DNA from: an uncultured Gammaproteobacteria bacterium
GTDB taxonomy: Bacteria; Pseudomonadota; Gammaproteobacteria; Eutrophobiales; Eutrophobiaceae
Direction: 5' to 3'
Length of the DNA: 64,000 nt
NCBI GenBank assembly: GCA_943788005.1
Contig: CALSOP010000002.1
Location: 650,573-714,572 of the forward strand
The number at the start of each line of letters is the position of its first letter. The stretch's first letter is position 1. The notes beneath the pieces were generated by a model. That model did not search any database, was not told the origin of the DNA, and was given only the letters and a program-made list of their open reading frames with translations. Shown here one piece after another: positions 55,425 to 64,000 of this stretch. The translations under genes and the position numbers were made by a program.

Positions 55425-56008
55425 GTATGGGTGGCAATTATTTTGCACAGGCTGCTCTTTATCTAATAGAGATCGTTTTTGGTCTCTATATTTTGGCAGT
55501 ATTATTACGCTACTTGCTAGCACGGGTTAGAGCGGATTTTTATAATCCGTTGTCTCAATTTCTAGTCAAGATAACTAACCCCCCAATAAAACCATTGCGT
55601 CGAATTATCCCGGGTTACCTCGGTATTGATTGGCCTTCAATTATTCTGCTGTTCTTTTTGCAAGGCTTAGAAATAATAATGATCGCGTTAGTCAGCAATG
55701 GCCATATCCCGGCGCCACCAGGATTAATTGTCTTGATCATCGCCAACTTATTAAAAACGGTCATCTACGTTCACATGTTTATCATCATTATCCAGATTGT
55801 GATCAGTTGGGTTAATCCAGGCGCTTATAATCCAATTACTGTCATCATGTACCAATTAAGTGAGCCTATTTTAAAACCGGCACGCCGATTGATTCCTCCA
55901 GCCGGTGGATTTGATTTTTCACCGATGATTGCCATCATTGTTATGCAGCTGATGATCATATTATTGGTTTCGCCGCTCATGGATCTAGGCGCAAGATTGT
56001 CCTACTAA
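55421..56008 (+). CDS. yggT: YggT family membrane protein
   Basis: A 195-aa protein built of two YGGT repeats, each with two hydrophobic helices (helices near residues 8-30, 65-88, 100-125, 160-185). Motifs YNPLSQFLVKITNPPIKPLRRIIP and YNPITVIMYQLSEPILKPARRLIPP show the duplication. Role possibly in osmotic tolerance. It is coupled to proC and 4 bp from yggU. Confidence 0.93.
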   Translation: MSMGGNYFAQAALYLIEIVFGLYILAVLLRYLLARVRADFYNPLSQFLVKITNPPIKPLRRIIPGYLGIDWPSIILLFFLQGLEIIMIALVSNGHIPAPPGLIVLIIANLLKTVIYVHMFIIIIQIVISWVNPGAYNPITVIMYQLSEPILKPARRLIPPAGGFDFSPMIAIIVMQLMIILLVSPLMDLGARLSY

Positions 56009-56012
56009 CAGT

Positions 56013-56309
56013 GTGAACTTCTATGAATGGCGCGGGAAAGATTTAATACTTAAGCTCCATGTTCAAACACGCGCAAAAGAAAATACCATTACTGGACTGC
56101 ATGGTGGCCGATTAAAATTAAAAATCAATGCGCCGCCCGTCGACAACAAGGCTAATCAACACATCATTAATTACTTGGCTAATGAATTCAGCATGAAACA
56201 ATCTGACATTGAACTAATTAGCGGGCTGAAACATCGAGATAAGCAAATGATAATCAAACGGCCCACACAACTACCCGACTGGTTTAATGATTTATCAGAT
56301 AGCACCTGA
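56013..56309 (+). CDS. yggU: YggU/DUF167 family protein
   Basis: A 98-aa DUF167 protein with GTG start. Family segments: LKLHVQTRAKENTITGLHGGRLKLKINAPPVDNKANQHI and the Ser-rich LISGLKHRDKQM. Unknown function; conserved position after yggT. Confidence 0.93.
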   Translation: MNFYEWRGKDLILKLHVQTRAKENTITGLHGGRLKLKINAPPVDNKANQHIINYLANEFSMKQSDIELISGLKHRDKQMIIKRPTQLPDWFNDLSDST

Positions 56310-56392
56310 TCAAATTTAGCTCTAATATGTGACCTTTATAACGTAACTTGTTTTAAGAACATTCTATTTAACTTTAATAGTAAATAATACAC

Positions 56393-57547
56393 ATGCAAGA
56401 AGGCACAAGACCTGTTGATAATGTCGGATTGGTTGAACCAAAGACAGCGCACTTTAGTGAGACGCTAGAGCTGGCTTCGGGCAGTAAATTGCAAAGCTTT
56501 GATATTGTTTATGAGACCTATGGTGAATTAAATAAAGAACGTTCTAATGCGATATTGATCTGCCATGCACTAAGCGGCGATCATCACGTTGCCGGTTACC
56601 ACACACCGCAGGATAAGAAACCGGGCTGGTGGGATAACGCCATAGGGCCCAACAGGGCAATAGATACTAATCGCTTTTTTGTTGTTAGCCCAAATAATAT
56701 TGGCGGCTGTAGTGGATCAACTGGACCACTGACCACTAACCCTGAAACTGGCAAGCCCTATGGACCCGACTTTCCACTCGTTACAGTGAAAGACTGGGTT
56801 AAAACGCAGGCCATGCTCGCCGACAAACTTGGCATTGATGTCTGGGCTGTTATTATTGGTGGCAGTCTAGGTGGTATGCAATGTTTAGAATGGTCGATTG
56901 CCTACCCAGACCGACTCAAACATACCTTCGTCATCGCGGCAGCACCTAAATTATCTACACAAAACATCGCATTTAATGAAGTCGCACGTCAGGCAATACG
57001 ATCTGACCAAAATTTCAATGATGGGCACTATTATGAAAACGATAATAAACCTGAACTTGGATTAATGCTGGCGAGAATGCTCGGACATATCACTTATTTA
57101 TCAGACGATGCTCTTGATGAAAAATTTGGCCGCGAACTTCGTGATGGCAAACTTAAGTTCGGTTATGATGCGGAATTTCAGATTGAAAGTTACTTACGTT
57201 ATCAAGGCCGATCTTTTGTTGGTCGATTCGATGCAAACAGTTATCTACTATTAACCAAGGTGCTGGATTATTTTGATCCCGCCAGTGATACCGATGGCAG
57301 CTTGGCCAAAGCAATGGCGCCGGCTACGGCAGAATTTCTGGTTATCTCATTTAGTAGTGACTGGCGCTTTTCACCTGAACGGTCACAAGAAATTGTCAGT
57401 GCCTTACTTGATGCAGATAAGTGCGTCAGCTATATCGAAATCCAATCAAAACAGGGACACGATTCTTTCCTAATGCCTATACCGCGCTACCATCAAGTTT
57501 TAAGCACTGCACTCGACCGAATTGCAGAAGGACTTGGAATCTCATGA
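56393..57547 (+). CDS. metX: Homoserine O-acyltransferase MetX
   Basis: A 384-aa alpha/beta hydrolase that acylates homoserine at the start of methionine synthesis. Catalytic Ser is in [12 protein letters not shown] (near residue 160), the catalytic His in KQGHDSFL near residue 360, and Asp lies between. [15 protein letters not shown] forms the oxyanion region. Acetyl versus succinyl specificity cannot be told by eye. Coupled to metW by ATGA overlap. Confidence 0.95.
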   Translation: MQEGTRPVDNVGLVEPKTAHFSETLELASGSKLQSFDIVYETYGELNKERSNAILICHALSGDHHVAGYHTPQDKKPGWWDNAIGPNRAIDTNRFFVVSPNNIGGCSGSTGPLTTNPETGKPYGPDFPLVTVKDWVKTQAMLADKLGIDVWAVIIGGSLGGMQCLEWSIAYPDRLKHTFVIAAAPKLSTQNIAFNEVARQAIRSDQNFNDGHYYENDNKPELGLMLARMLGHITYLSDDALDEKFGRELRDGKLKFGYDAEFQIESYLRYQGRSFVGRFDANSYLLLTKVLDYFDPASDTDGSLAKAMAPATAEFLVISFSSDWRFSPERSQEIVSALLDADKCVSYIEIQSKQGHDSFLMPIPRYHQVLSTALDRIAEGLGIS

Positions 57548-58146
57548 GCTTAAGGACTGATCAGTCTCTCATTGCTGAATGGATCAAGCCCCGTTCACGC
57601 GTCCTTGATTTGGGCTGTGGTGATGGCACATTAATGGCCCATCTACAAGAACACCAAGAGGTTAAAGGTTACGGCCTTGAGATAGACGAAGAAAATATTG
57701 TCCAATGTATTCATAAAGGCGTTGACGTTATACAAACCGATCTGGATAAAGGCTTGTCTGAATTTAAGAAAGACACGTTTGACTATGTGATCATGACACA
57801 AACGCTGCAAGCGATTCGCTATCCAGACAGACTATTAAAAGAAATGACACGTGTAGGCCGCGAAGCGATTGTCACCTTTCCCAACATGGGTCATTGGAAA
57901 AACCGTATACAACTCGCGTTAGCCGGACATATGCCAAAATCTAAAACATTGCCCTATGAATGGTATAACACACCCAATATTCATCTGTGCACGTTAACCG
58001 ATTTTGAAAATCTATGTGCTGTAAATAATATTGAGATACTGGATCGCGCAACAGTCGACCACGAACATCAGAGTAGCCTTGGGATGAAGTTGTTCCCTAA
58101 TTTATTAGGCGAGATTGCAATTTATCGTTTTCGGCAAAACGATTAA
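57544..58146 (+). CDS. metW: MetW methyltransferase-like protein
   Basis: A 200-aa MetW protein, beginning [34 protein letters not shown] with the SAM-like motif. The start is the ATG that overlaps the metX stop; a longer frame inside metX is not real. [14 protein letters not shown] and [11 protein letters not shown] are diagnostic. MetW supports MetX activity in several proteobacteria. Confidence 0.95.
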   Translation: MSLRTDQSLIAEWIKPRSRVLDLGCGDGTLMAHLQEHQEVKGYGLEIDEENIVQCIHKGVDVIQTDLDKGLSEFKKDTFDYVIMTQTLQAIRYPDRLLKEMTRVGREAIVTFPNMGHWKNRIQLALAGHMPKSKTLPYEWYNTPNIHLCTLTDFENLCAVNNIEILDRATVDHEHQSSLGMKLFPNLLGEIAIYRFRQND

Positions 58147-58169
58147 AAGCTTACCTTTTTAGTTTTTTC

Positions 58170-58440
58170 TTAACGTTGCTTTTCGTCTTTATGGCGAGTA
58201 ACTTTTGCAGATGCAAAGGTAACCAAAAATTCTTTTCCCTAATGCTTTGGCCTAGCGGCTCTCCTAATCGGCGTACTGTTATTCGGGTCTCGCATACATT
58301 CGTCCCTGAATAAATGCGCGACCCGTAGTAACTGATTACTTGCGAAGGAAGCCGCTAGGCCATGACATTAGGGAACGGTTCTTTTGCTTACTTTTCTTTG
58401 AAGAAAAGTAAGGCGTCGTAAGGACGAAAAGCAGAGTTAA
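58170..58440. repeat. About 270-bp imperfect palindrome
   Basis: Best core: CCCTAATG..TGGCCTAGCGGCT (58237-58264) against its inverse at 58357-58383. Pairing continues outward over the GTTGCTTTTCGTC/GACGAAAAGCAG ends (about 58176 and 58430) with many mismatches, so the two halves are inverted copies of about 110 bp. It fills the gap between metW and mgtE. Probably a MITE- or REP-like element. Confidence 0.65.
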
Positions 58441-58486
58441 AAAAAACTGCTTGCTTGATGGTTAGCAAAAGATAAAAAGCCGTTGC

Positions 58487-59842
58487 CTATGCAACAAGAA
58501 AAATAGTCGCTAACCCTAAGAACGTCATAAACCCAACAACATCAGTAATAGTAGTCAAGATCACTCCACCGGCTATTGCTGGATCTATACCAAAACGTTT
58601 TAGTACTAATGGTATCAACGCGCCTGCAAGGGCAGCAATGATGAGGTTGATAACCATTGATACGCCAATAACGAGCCCAAGGAATAGATTATCAAACCAA
58701 AGAATAACTATCGTGGCGACGACACATGACCACAATATGCCGTTTAGTGTACCTACGGTGAGTTCTTTAATGAGTAGTGGCTTGATATTGGTTTTAACGA
58801 TTTGTCCGAGTGCGATACCTCGAATAGCAATGGTCAAAGTTTGGCTGCCAGCGATACCACCCATGCCGGCGACAACCGGCATAAGAACAGCGAGCGCGAC
58901 GAGCTCATGGATGGTGTCTTCAAAACGACCAATCACCCATGATGCCAGGAAAGCGGTAAGTAGATTTATACCTAACCATATTGCACGACGTTTAGTGGTA
59001 ACGAATACTGGTGAAAACATATCATCTTCACCCAAGCCAGCCATGCTCCTTACAGCTTGTTCAGCGGCTTCTTGGATAACATCGACGACGTCATCGATGG
59101 TAATACGTCCGAGTAAATGGCCTTCATCATCTATTACAGCGGCAGATACTAAATCGCGTTGCTCGAAAAGTTTTGCGACTTCTGATTTAGGCGTGTTAGC
59201 AGAAAGATAGGCCTCCTCTTCCATCCATGCACCCACAGTTGTTTCCGGACCTCTGACCAATAACTCAGTTAATGGCAGTACACCTAAATAATTATTTTCA
59301 CGATCAACTACCATTAGGTTATCTGTTTTTGCTGGTATTTCCCCCAACAAACGTAAATAACGCGCAACGGCATCCAACGAAACGTTCGCGCGTACGGACA
59401 CAACATCAATATTCATCAAGCCACCGGCGGTATCTTCCGGATAGGTGAGGATTGAAGACAGGCGTTGCAAATTTTGTTCATCCATTGAACGTAGGACGGT
59501 ATCGGCAACATCCTCTGGGAGATCTTGCAATATGTCTGCAACATCATCCGCATCAAGGTTTCTGGTTGCATCAGCCAGTTTGTCCGGATGCATTTGTTCG
59601 AGAAACTCTGCTCGTACTGCATCCTGCATATGCGAGAGTACATCACCTTCCAGCTCAGGATCGATTAATTGCCAGGCGTTATCGCGATCACGACTCGGCA
59701 TGCTTTCGATAACATCTGCAATCTCGGATGAATGTAGTGTTGCAACTATGTCGCGCGCAAGCTCAATATCGTCCTGTTCCAACGCCTCATGTAATGAGTC
59801 GACAGCAGATAATTCAGGATCTTGTTGAGTAGTATCGTCCAT
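58487..59842 (-). CDS. mgtE: MgtE magnesium transporter
   Basis: A 451-aa Mg channel. The MgtE-N domain (helical, residues 1-130), two CBS domains (about 135-255; e.g. MVVDRENNYLGVLPLTELL and VIDDEGHLLGRITIDDVVDVI) and five C-terminal membrane helices (from about 285; PVVAGMGGIAGSQTLTIAIRGIALG is the pore-lining part). The Mg-sensing acidic residues are kept. It lies before the PTS block on the same strand, a frequent gammaproteobacterial arrangement. Confidence 0.95.
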   Translation of the reverse strand: MDDTTQQDPELSAVDSLHEALEQDDIELARDIVATLHSSEIADVIESMPSRDRDNAWQLIDPELEGDVLSHMQDAVRAEFLEQMHPDKLADATRNLDADDVADILQDLPEDVADTVLRSMDEQNLQRLSSILTYPEDTAGGLMNIDVVSVRANVSLDAVARYLRLLGEIPAKTDNLMVVDRENNYLGVLPLTELLVRGPETTVGAWMEEEAYLSANTPKSEVAKLFEQRDLVSAAVIDDEGHLLGRITIDDVVDVIQEAAEQAVRSMAGLGEDDMFSPVFVTTKRRAIWLGINLLTAFLASWVIGRFEDTIHELVALAVLMPVVAGMGGIAGSQTLTIAIRGIALGQIVKTNIKPLLIKELTVGTLNGILWSCVVATIVILWFDNLFLGLVIGVSMVINLIIAALAGALIPLVLKRFGIDPAIAGGVILTTITDVVGFMTFLGLATIFLVA

Positions 59843-59930
59843 AAGTTTTACTTAGAGTTTGTGAACGTGAGTCTATCAGTGCTAGCAGTTCAATGCTAAA
59901 AAGTCTGTTTGTTAGCAGGAGAAAAAATAT

Positions 59931-61679
59931 TTATATCTGATCGGTATTTAAACGTTGGAGCAATAAATTTACCTCTGCTCCAGATGAGGTATTGTGAACT
60001 TTTTTAATTAAACTGCTCAGTTCGTCGATATTGGTGTTATTTATTATTTTTTTAATTTCTAATAAAGATGCGGTATGCACGCTAAACTCTCTAAGGCCCA
60101 AACCCAATAATAATTGTGTGTGTTCTCTTTCGCCTGCCATTTCGCCGCACATTGAGACAGGTATGTTGGCTTTCTTTCCGGCCTTAATTATAGATGTTAT
60201 TAACCTTAATACAGCGGGATGCAAAGGATCATATAAATAATTAACTTCGTCATTAACCCGATCTATCGCCATGGTGTATTGGATTAAGTCGTTTGTGCCA
60301 ATAGAAAGAAAGTCGAGTTTTTTAGCAAATATGTCAGCGCATATGGCTGCTGCGGGTACTTCAATCATGCCACCAACCTTTATATCAGAGTCATAATCGA
60401 TAGAATTATTATCGAGGTCTGACTTTATATCTTCAAGCATTTGCAAGACTTGTTGCATTTCTTCAATATTTGTCAGCATCGGGATCATTATTTTTACCGG
60501 GCCGTGGGCGGAAGCTCTTAATATTGCGCGTAATTGTGGGCGGAATAAACCTGGTTCCTTTAAACATAAACGTATTGCACGTAAACCCAGCGCAGGATTG
60601 GATCTGACTTGGCCGATTTGGCTACCAGCACCATCAACTTGTTTATCAGCGCCTAGATCAAGTGTTCGTATTGTTAACGGCAAACCACGCAAGGCTTTAA
60701 GCACGTTTAGATATGTTTCAAAATGTTCTTCTTCGTCTGGCGGTGATTCTCTGTTCATATAGAGAAACTCTGTACGGTAGAGACCAACACCTTTCGCACC
60801 AACATCTCTTACGGTTTCAAAATCTTTGGGCAATTCAATATTAGCAGTAAGGATTATCGGTATACCGTCTTTTGATTCTGTCGGGGCGTTCTTAAGTTTG
60901 CCCAGTGATGAATAGTAGCGTTTTACTTCTCGCTGTCTTTTTTCGTAAAAGCTTTTAGTAGACTTGTCAGGATCTACCAGTAGCATACCTGTACTACCAT
61001 CAATAATAACCAGGTCATCATTTTTAACAAAACGGCGAGCACTGTGTAAACCGACGATCGCAGGGATACCCAGACTCCTCGCCAGAATTGCCGTGTGTGA
61101 TGTTGGGCCACCGAATTCTGTAGCAAAAGCTGCGATACCATAATGTTGCATCAATACAGTATCAGCCGGCGTTAGGTCGTCGGCCATAATAATTCTGTTT
61201 TTCAAATGGTCATCAGGAACTTCGTGTAATAAAGGCTTTTGTTTTAATAAAACACGTAGAATTCTATTTACAACATGATCAACATCATCGCGACGGGTGC
61301 TGAGATAGGCATCGGCCATTTCATTAAAGACATTAACCAAAGCATCACGTTGTAATTTTAATGCCCATTCAGCATTGCATAAACGTTCCTTAATAATTCG
61401 TTTTGGTTCTTCTGTTAGCGTTATATCTTCCAGCATTAACAAATGGGTATCTATAAATGCAGAAATATCAACTGATGTTGAAACAGGAATATGACCGCGG
61501 ATGGCACGTAATTGCTGACGTGCATCGGCTATCGCATTATTAAAGCGTGACAGTTCATCCTCAAGCTGCGAGTTGCGAATGCTGTATTCACGGACATCGA
61601 GCTGATCATGTTGAACTATATGAATCTGCCCGATAGCAATCCCTCGAGATACACTGACACCTTGAATCGATATCGTCAT
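59931..61679 (-). CDS. ptsI: PTS phosphoenolpyruvate-protein phosphotransferase (EI)
   Basis: A 582-aa enzyme I. The phosphorylated His is in EFGGPTSHTAILARSLGIPAIVG (near residue 190); PEP-binding LYRTEFLYMNRESPPDEEEHF and FLSIGTNDLIQYTMAIDR follow, with Cys in VSMCGEMAG. It starts the phosphorelay EI to HPr to EIIA. It overlaps ptsH by 4 bp. Because no sugar EIIB or EIIC exists nearby, the chain is regulatory. Confidence 0.95.
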   Translation of the reverse strand: MTISIQGVSVSRGIAIGQIHIVQHDQLDVREYSIRNSQLEDELSRFNNAIADARQQLRAIRGHIPVSTSVDISAFIDTHLLMLEDITLTEEPKRIIKERLCNAEWALKLQRDALVNVFNEMADAYLSTRRDDVDHVVNRILRVLLKQKPLLHEVPDDHLKNRIIMADDLTPADTVLMQHYGIAAFATEFGGPTSHTAILARSLGIPAIVGLHSARRFVKNDDLVIIDGSTGMLLVDPDKSTKSFYEKRQREVKRYYSSLGKLKNAPTESKDGIPIILTANIELPKDFETVRDVGAKGVGLYRTEFLYMNRESPPDEEEHFETYLNVLKALRGLPLTIRTLDLGADKQVDGAGSQIGQVRSNPALGLRAIRLCLKEPGLFRPQLRAILRASAHGPVKIMIPMLTNIEEMQQVLQMLEDIKSDLDNNSIDYDSDIKVGGMIEVPAAAICADIFAKKLDFLSIGTNDLIQYTMAIDRVNDEVNYLYDPLHPAVLRLITSIIKAGKKANIPVSMCGEMAGEREHTQLLLGLGLREFSVHTASLLEIKKIINNTNIDELSSLIKKVHNTSSGAEVNLLLQRLNTDQI

Positions 61680-61945
61680 TCGTCCTCGCCGAACTTATTT
61701 TTTATCAGGGCTTCTATTGCAGCCATGGCCTCGTCTTCATCCGGGCCTATAGTCTTAACTTCAATCTCGGCACCTTTTCCTGCAGCCAACATCATGATTC
61801 CCATAATGCTTTTGCCGCTGACTTCACGATGTCCAGAGTGGACATTAATCTCAGCGTGGAAACCCGAAGCAACTTGAACAAATTTAGCTGCAGCGCGTGC
61901 ATGTAAGCCCAACTTATTTATTATGGTAATTGTTTTATGATTCAT
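61676..61945 (-). CDS. ptsH: Phosphocarrier protein HPr (NPr-like)
   Basis: An 89-aa HPr. His15 phosphorylation site: NKLGLHARAAAKFVQ; regulatory Ser46: EVSGKSIMGIMMLAA, the target of HPr kinase (hprK is in the same cluster). Overlaps its neighbours by 4 bp at both ends. Confidence 0.96.
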   Translation of the reverse strand: MNHKTITIINKLGLHARAAAKFVQVASGFHAEINVHSGHREVSGKSIMGIMMLAAGKGAEIEVKTIGPDEDEAMAAIEALIKNKFGEDE

Positions 61946-62343
61946 GACTTTCCATTTGTCTGATTAATAGTGATGCCATCAATACCACCGCTGTAGGCTT
62001 TCTCTGTTAAGTCTGCAAGATTTAAATCAGGGTAATTAAAGAGTCGGATCAGCATCGACAGATTTAAACCAGAGATAATATTTATGTTTGCGTATTCATG
62101 CAGGCTGTTTGCGATGTTGCTAGGTGTCGAACCATACAGATCCGTTAAAACGAGCACGCCATCACCATTATCGAGCTCCTTTATTAATAATATTGCTGAC
62201 TCGTATAAATCATCAACATCACTTTCTCGGTTAGCCGACAGCAGTTTAACGTCAAGCGGACTATCTTTAATCATAAAGTTAGCGGTGCCAAACAAGGCAG
62301 CGCCGATTCCGTTGTGTGAAATAATTAAGACGCCTACACTCAT
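61942..62343 (-). CDS. PTS EIIA, mannose/fructose (EIIA-Man) type
   Basis: A 133-aa EIIA-Man-fold protein, starting VGVLIISHNGIGAALF with the phosphorylatable His (ISHNGI, residue near 10). VLVLTDLYGSTPSNIA and NIISGLNLSMLIRL are diagnostic. No EIIB/C partners are nearby, so it acts as a regulator as in other proteobacteria with this cluster. Confidence 0.92.
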   Translation of the reverse strand: MSVGVLIISHNGIGAALFGTANFMIKDSPLDVKLLSANRESDVDDLYESAILLIKELDNGDGVLVLTDLYGSTPSNIANSLHEYANINIISGLNLSMLIRLFNYPDLNLADLTEKAYSGGIDGITINQTNGKS

Positions 62344-62344
62344 A

Positions 62345-63214
62345 TTAAAGGTCCCTGTGTCTCATAATGACCTGTTTTCCTTGTTGCGTAAATTTTTTCG
62401 CTAGATGTTCGGCTATAAATACAGATCGATGATGCCCACCTGTACAACCGCAGGCAATGCTTAGATAGCTGCGATTATCCGTTTCAAATTGGGGTATCCA
62501 ACGTTCCAGAAAACCTTCGAGATCATTTAACATTTGCATAACGCTGTCTTGTTTTGACAAAAACTCAATGATCGGTTGATCTTTACCTGAGTATTGCCTT
62601 AAATGTTTTTTCCAGTATGGGTTTGGCAGGCATCTTAAATCGAACACGAAGTCTGAATCTTTAGGGATTCCGTTTTTATAACCGAAAGAAATAATTTGTA
62701 GCGATAGAAGGGCTTTTTCTCTACGAGCAATACGCTCGCGAACAATATCGCGCAATTCATTTAATTGCATAAAACTCGTATCAACACGAAGGTCCGATGC
62801 TTGCGCAATTTCGAGCGTGATCTCTCGCTCTTGATGAATTGCATCAAGCAAAGAAACTTTATCGGAAGACAATGGATGTTTACGTCGAGTTTCGCTAAAT
62901 CGTTTTGTTAAGACTTCATCATTAGCATCGATGTAAATTAATTCAGTTGATATCTTTTTATCTAAAAGAGACTTGATCCTTTCTGGAAGATAGTCGAGCT
63001 CGCTTTTTTTATTACGTGCATCTATGCCGATTGCTATAAGCTTGGGAAGATCACTATCTTCTTTAGAAAACTGGGTAATTAGTTCACTAAGCAAACTGAT
63101 AGGCAAGTTGTCGATAGTGTAATAAGAAAGATCTTCAAGCGAATTTAATACAACGGTTTTGCCTGCACCGGATAAACCGCTAACGATAATGAGTCGACGA
63201 TCTACTTCTTTCAT
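62345..63214 (-). CDS. rapZ: RNase adapter protein RapZ
   Basis: A 289-aa P-loop protein (YvcJ family). Walker A is VSGLSGAGKTVVLNSLED; Walker B-like VDRRLII is N-terminal; the C-terminal part has IACGCTGGHHRSVFIAE, the sugar-sensing domain. RapZ guides RNase E to GlmZ in E. coli and links with PTS. Directly after hprK with no spacer (1 bp). Confidence 0.95.
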   Translation of the reverse strand: MKEVDRRLIIVSGLSGAGKTVVLNSLEDLSYYTIDNLPISLLSELITQFSKEDSDLPKLIAIGIDARNKKSELDYLPERIKSLLDKKISTELIYIDANDEVLTKRFSETRRKHPLSSDKVSLLDAIHQEREITLEIAQASDLRVDTSFMQLNELRDIVRERIARREKALLSLQIISFGYKNGIPKDSDFVFDLRCLPNPYWKKHLRQYSGKDQPIIEFLSKQDSVMQMLNDLEGFLERWIPQFETDNRSYLSIACGCTGGHHRSVFIAEHLAKKFTQQGKQVIMRHRDL

Positions 63215-64000
63215 TTATTTTTTGCCTGAAGCTATATGGCTGGTTTGTCTTTTTGCAAATATCTCTGATGCATTATAACCACTGACGCGTAATATGTGAT
63301 TCCGTGCCGCACACTCCATCAGTATGGCGAGGTTACGGCCCGGCGCAACAGGCAGAGTAATTTCCGGAATCTCCATGTCCAGAATATTTCGTGTGTTATA
63401 ACTTCCCTCAAGCCGATCAAGTGCCAGTAAATTTTTATTATCCATCGGTTGTAGCTGCACGATCAACTTAAGGTATTTATTCTTTTTGATCGCACTGTCG
63501 CCAAACAACTCTCGCACATTGATAATGCCAAGACCCCTCACTTCAAGAAAATCCTGCAATGTTTCCGGGCATGTACCATCGATAATGTCGGGGGTGATTC
63601 TGGAAAACAGAGGTGCATCATCGGCAATTAGCCTATGGCCTCGTGATATTAATTCCAGTGCCAGTTCACTTTTTCCAATTCCGCTCGGCCCTGTTATTAG
63701 TACACCTATAGCCATGACTTCCATGTATACCCCATGCAGGGTAAGCATATCTGCAAATAGATTGCTTAGAAAATAACGCAGTACATCGGAGAGTCTGCTA
63801 CCGTTTGTTGGTGTGGAAAATAATGGGATACAGTGTTCATTACTTTTGCGTTTGAGCAAAGTTGGCACATCACAACCATCGGCAATAATGACGCAAGCAG
63901 GTTGGCTACTGAAGATCTGAGCGACGGCATCCTGCATGGAAATATCTCTCAAACCTTCGAGATATTTGATTTCCATATTGCCAATAATTTGTATCTGATG
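63215..64000 (-). CDS. hprK: HPr kinase/phosphorylase, 5' end outside window
   Basis: Partial HprK; the frame stays open to the window edge (HQIQIIGN before an internal Met), and HprK proteins are about 310-320 aa while 262 codons are seen here. Walker A is VLITGPSGIGKSELALELISRGHRLIADD; the HprK signature EVRGLGIINVRELFG follows. It phosphorylates Ser46 of HPr with ATP or PPi. The rest of the cluster (ptsN, hpf, rpoN) would lie beyond. Confidence 0.93.
   Translation of the reverse strand, partial: HQIQIIGNMEIKYLEGLRDISMQDAVAQIFSSQPACVIIADGCDVPTLLKRKSNEHCIPLFSTPTNGSRLSDVLRYFLSNLFADMLTLHGVYMEVMAIGVLITGPSGIGKSELALELISRGHRLIADDAPLFSRITPDIIDGTCPETLQDFLEVRGLGIINVRELFGDSAIKKNKYLKLIVQLQPMDNKNLLALDRLEGSYNTRNILDMEIPEITLPVAPGRNLAILMECAARNHILRVSGYNASEIFAKRQTSHIASGKK

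Noticed and set aside
57421..57543. Upstream extension of metW
   Set aside because: Lies within metX in another frame; the MetW family begins at the ATG at 57544.

Overview
The window reads as a chromosome segment of a gammaproteobacterium of moderate-to-low GC, probably an autotroph. Support for the group: the hemC-hemD-hemX-hemY block, gshB-tonB-yqgE-ruvX-pyrR-pyrB-pyrC', pilT/pilU-yggS-proC-yggT-yggU-metX-metW, and an mgtE-ptsI-ptsH-EIIA-rapZ-hprK regulatory PTS block. Support for autotrophy is a phosphoribulokinase with its catalytic residues intact. A membrane-anchored di-haem cytochrome c and two PQQ-precursor (PqqA-like) peptides fit a respiratory lifestyle. Species cannot be named from the sequence; a sulfur oxidiser or related chemolithoautotroph is an inference.

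Layout. 0-3 kb: the end of a GGDEF gene, two tandem orphan pqqA-like genes on the minus strand, then purK-purE. 2.9-11.6 kb: one long minus-strand operon: desaturase, FAD oxidoreductase, DUF1365, CFA-synthase-like methyltransferase, DUF2878, DUF1295, DUF1475-like, a secreted unknown, an epimerase, a glutamine amidotransferase, DUF1289 and DUF2835. Most junctions are 4-bp stop/start overlaps. Just upstream is an OmpR-type two-component system. Both the regulator's own promoter region and the operon's carry TTCACAT-type half-sites repeated every 11 bp, so the two probably form one regulated membrane-lipid remodelling unit. 14-18 kb: HDOD protein, a large inverted repeat, di-haem cytochrome, orphan TRAP-binding lipoprotein, SUFU-domain protein. 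18-26.5 kb: uvrD, pmbA, a moxR-DUF58-transglutaminase operon, and a cNMP/GGDEF protein. 26.6-32 kb: BLUF photosensor, repeat-rich spacer, msbA, prk, ParA-like ATPase, ferredoxin reductase. 32-43 kb: haem block (minus), then gshB, tonB, yqgE-ruvX-pyrR-pyrB-pyrC' and pyrK (plus). 43-50 kb: TrmB-like, nfsA, UPF0316, DksA-like, peroxiredoxin, PhoX-like, malic enzyme, PilZ. 50-58 kb: three tandem PilT/PilU ATPases (minus), then yggS-proC-yggT-yggU and metX-metW. 58-64 kb: palindromic repeat, mgtE and the regulatory PTS, with hprK running off the end.

Four genes (uvrD, pmbA, moxR, gshB) plus the small DUF2835 gene are interrupted by single-base indels although the encoded protein is otherwise well conserved. 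I count about eleven events, mostly in homopolymer runs, confined to five short stretches. This looks more like local consensus error than long-standing decay, but sequence alone cannot decide.

Intergenic DNA carries several families of imperfect palindromes or interspersed repeats (14.98-15.18, 27.15-27.61, 42.19-42.34, 45.49-45.55, 46.78-46.94 and 58.17-58.44 kb). I saw no tRNA, rRNA, CRISPR array, insertion sequence or prophage.
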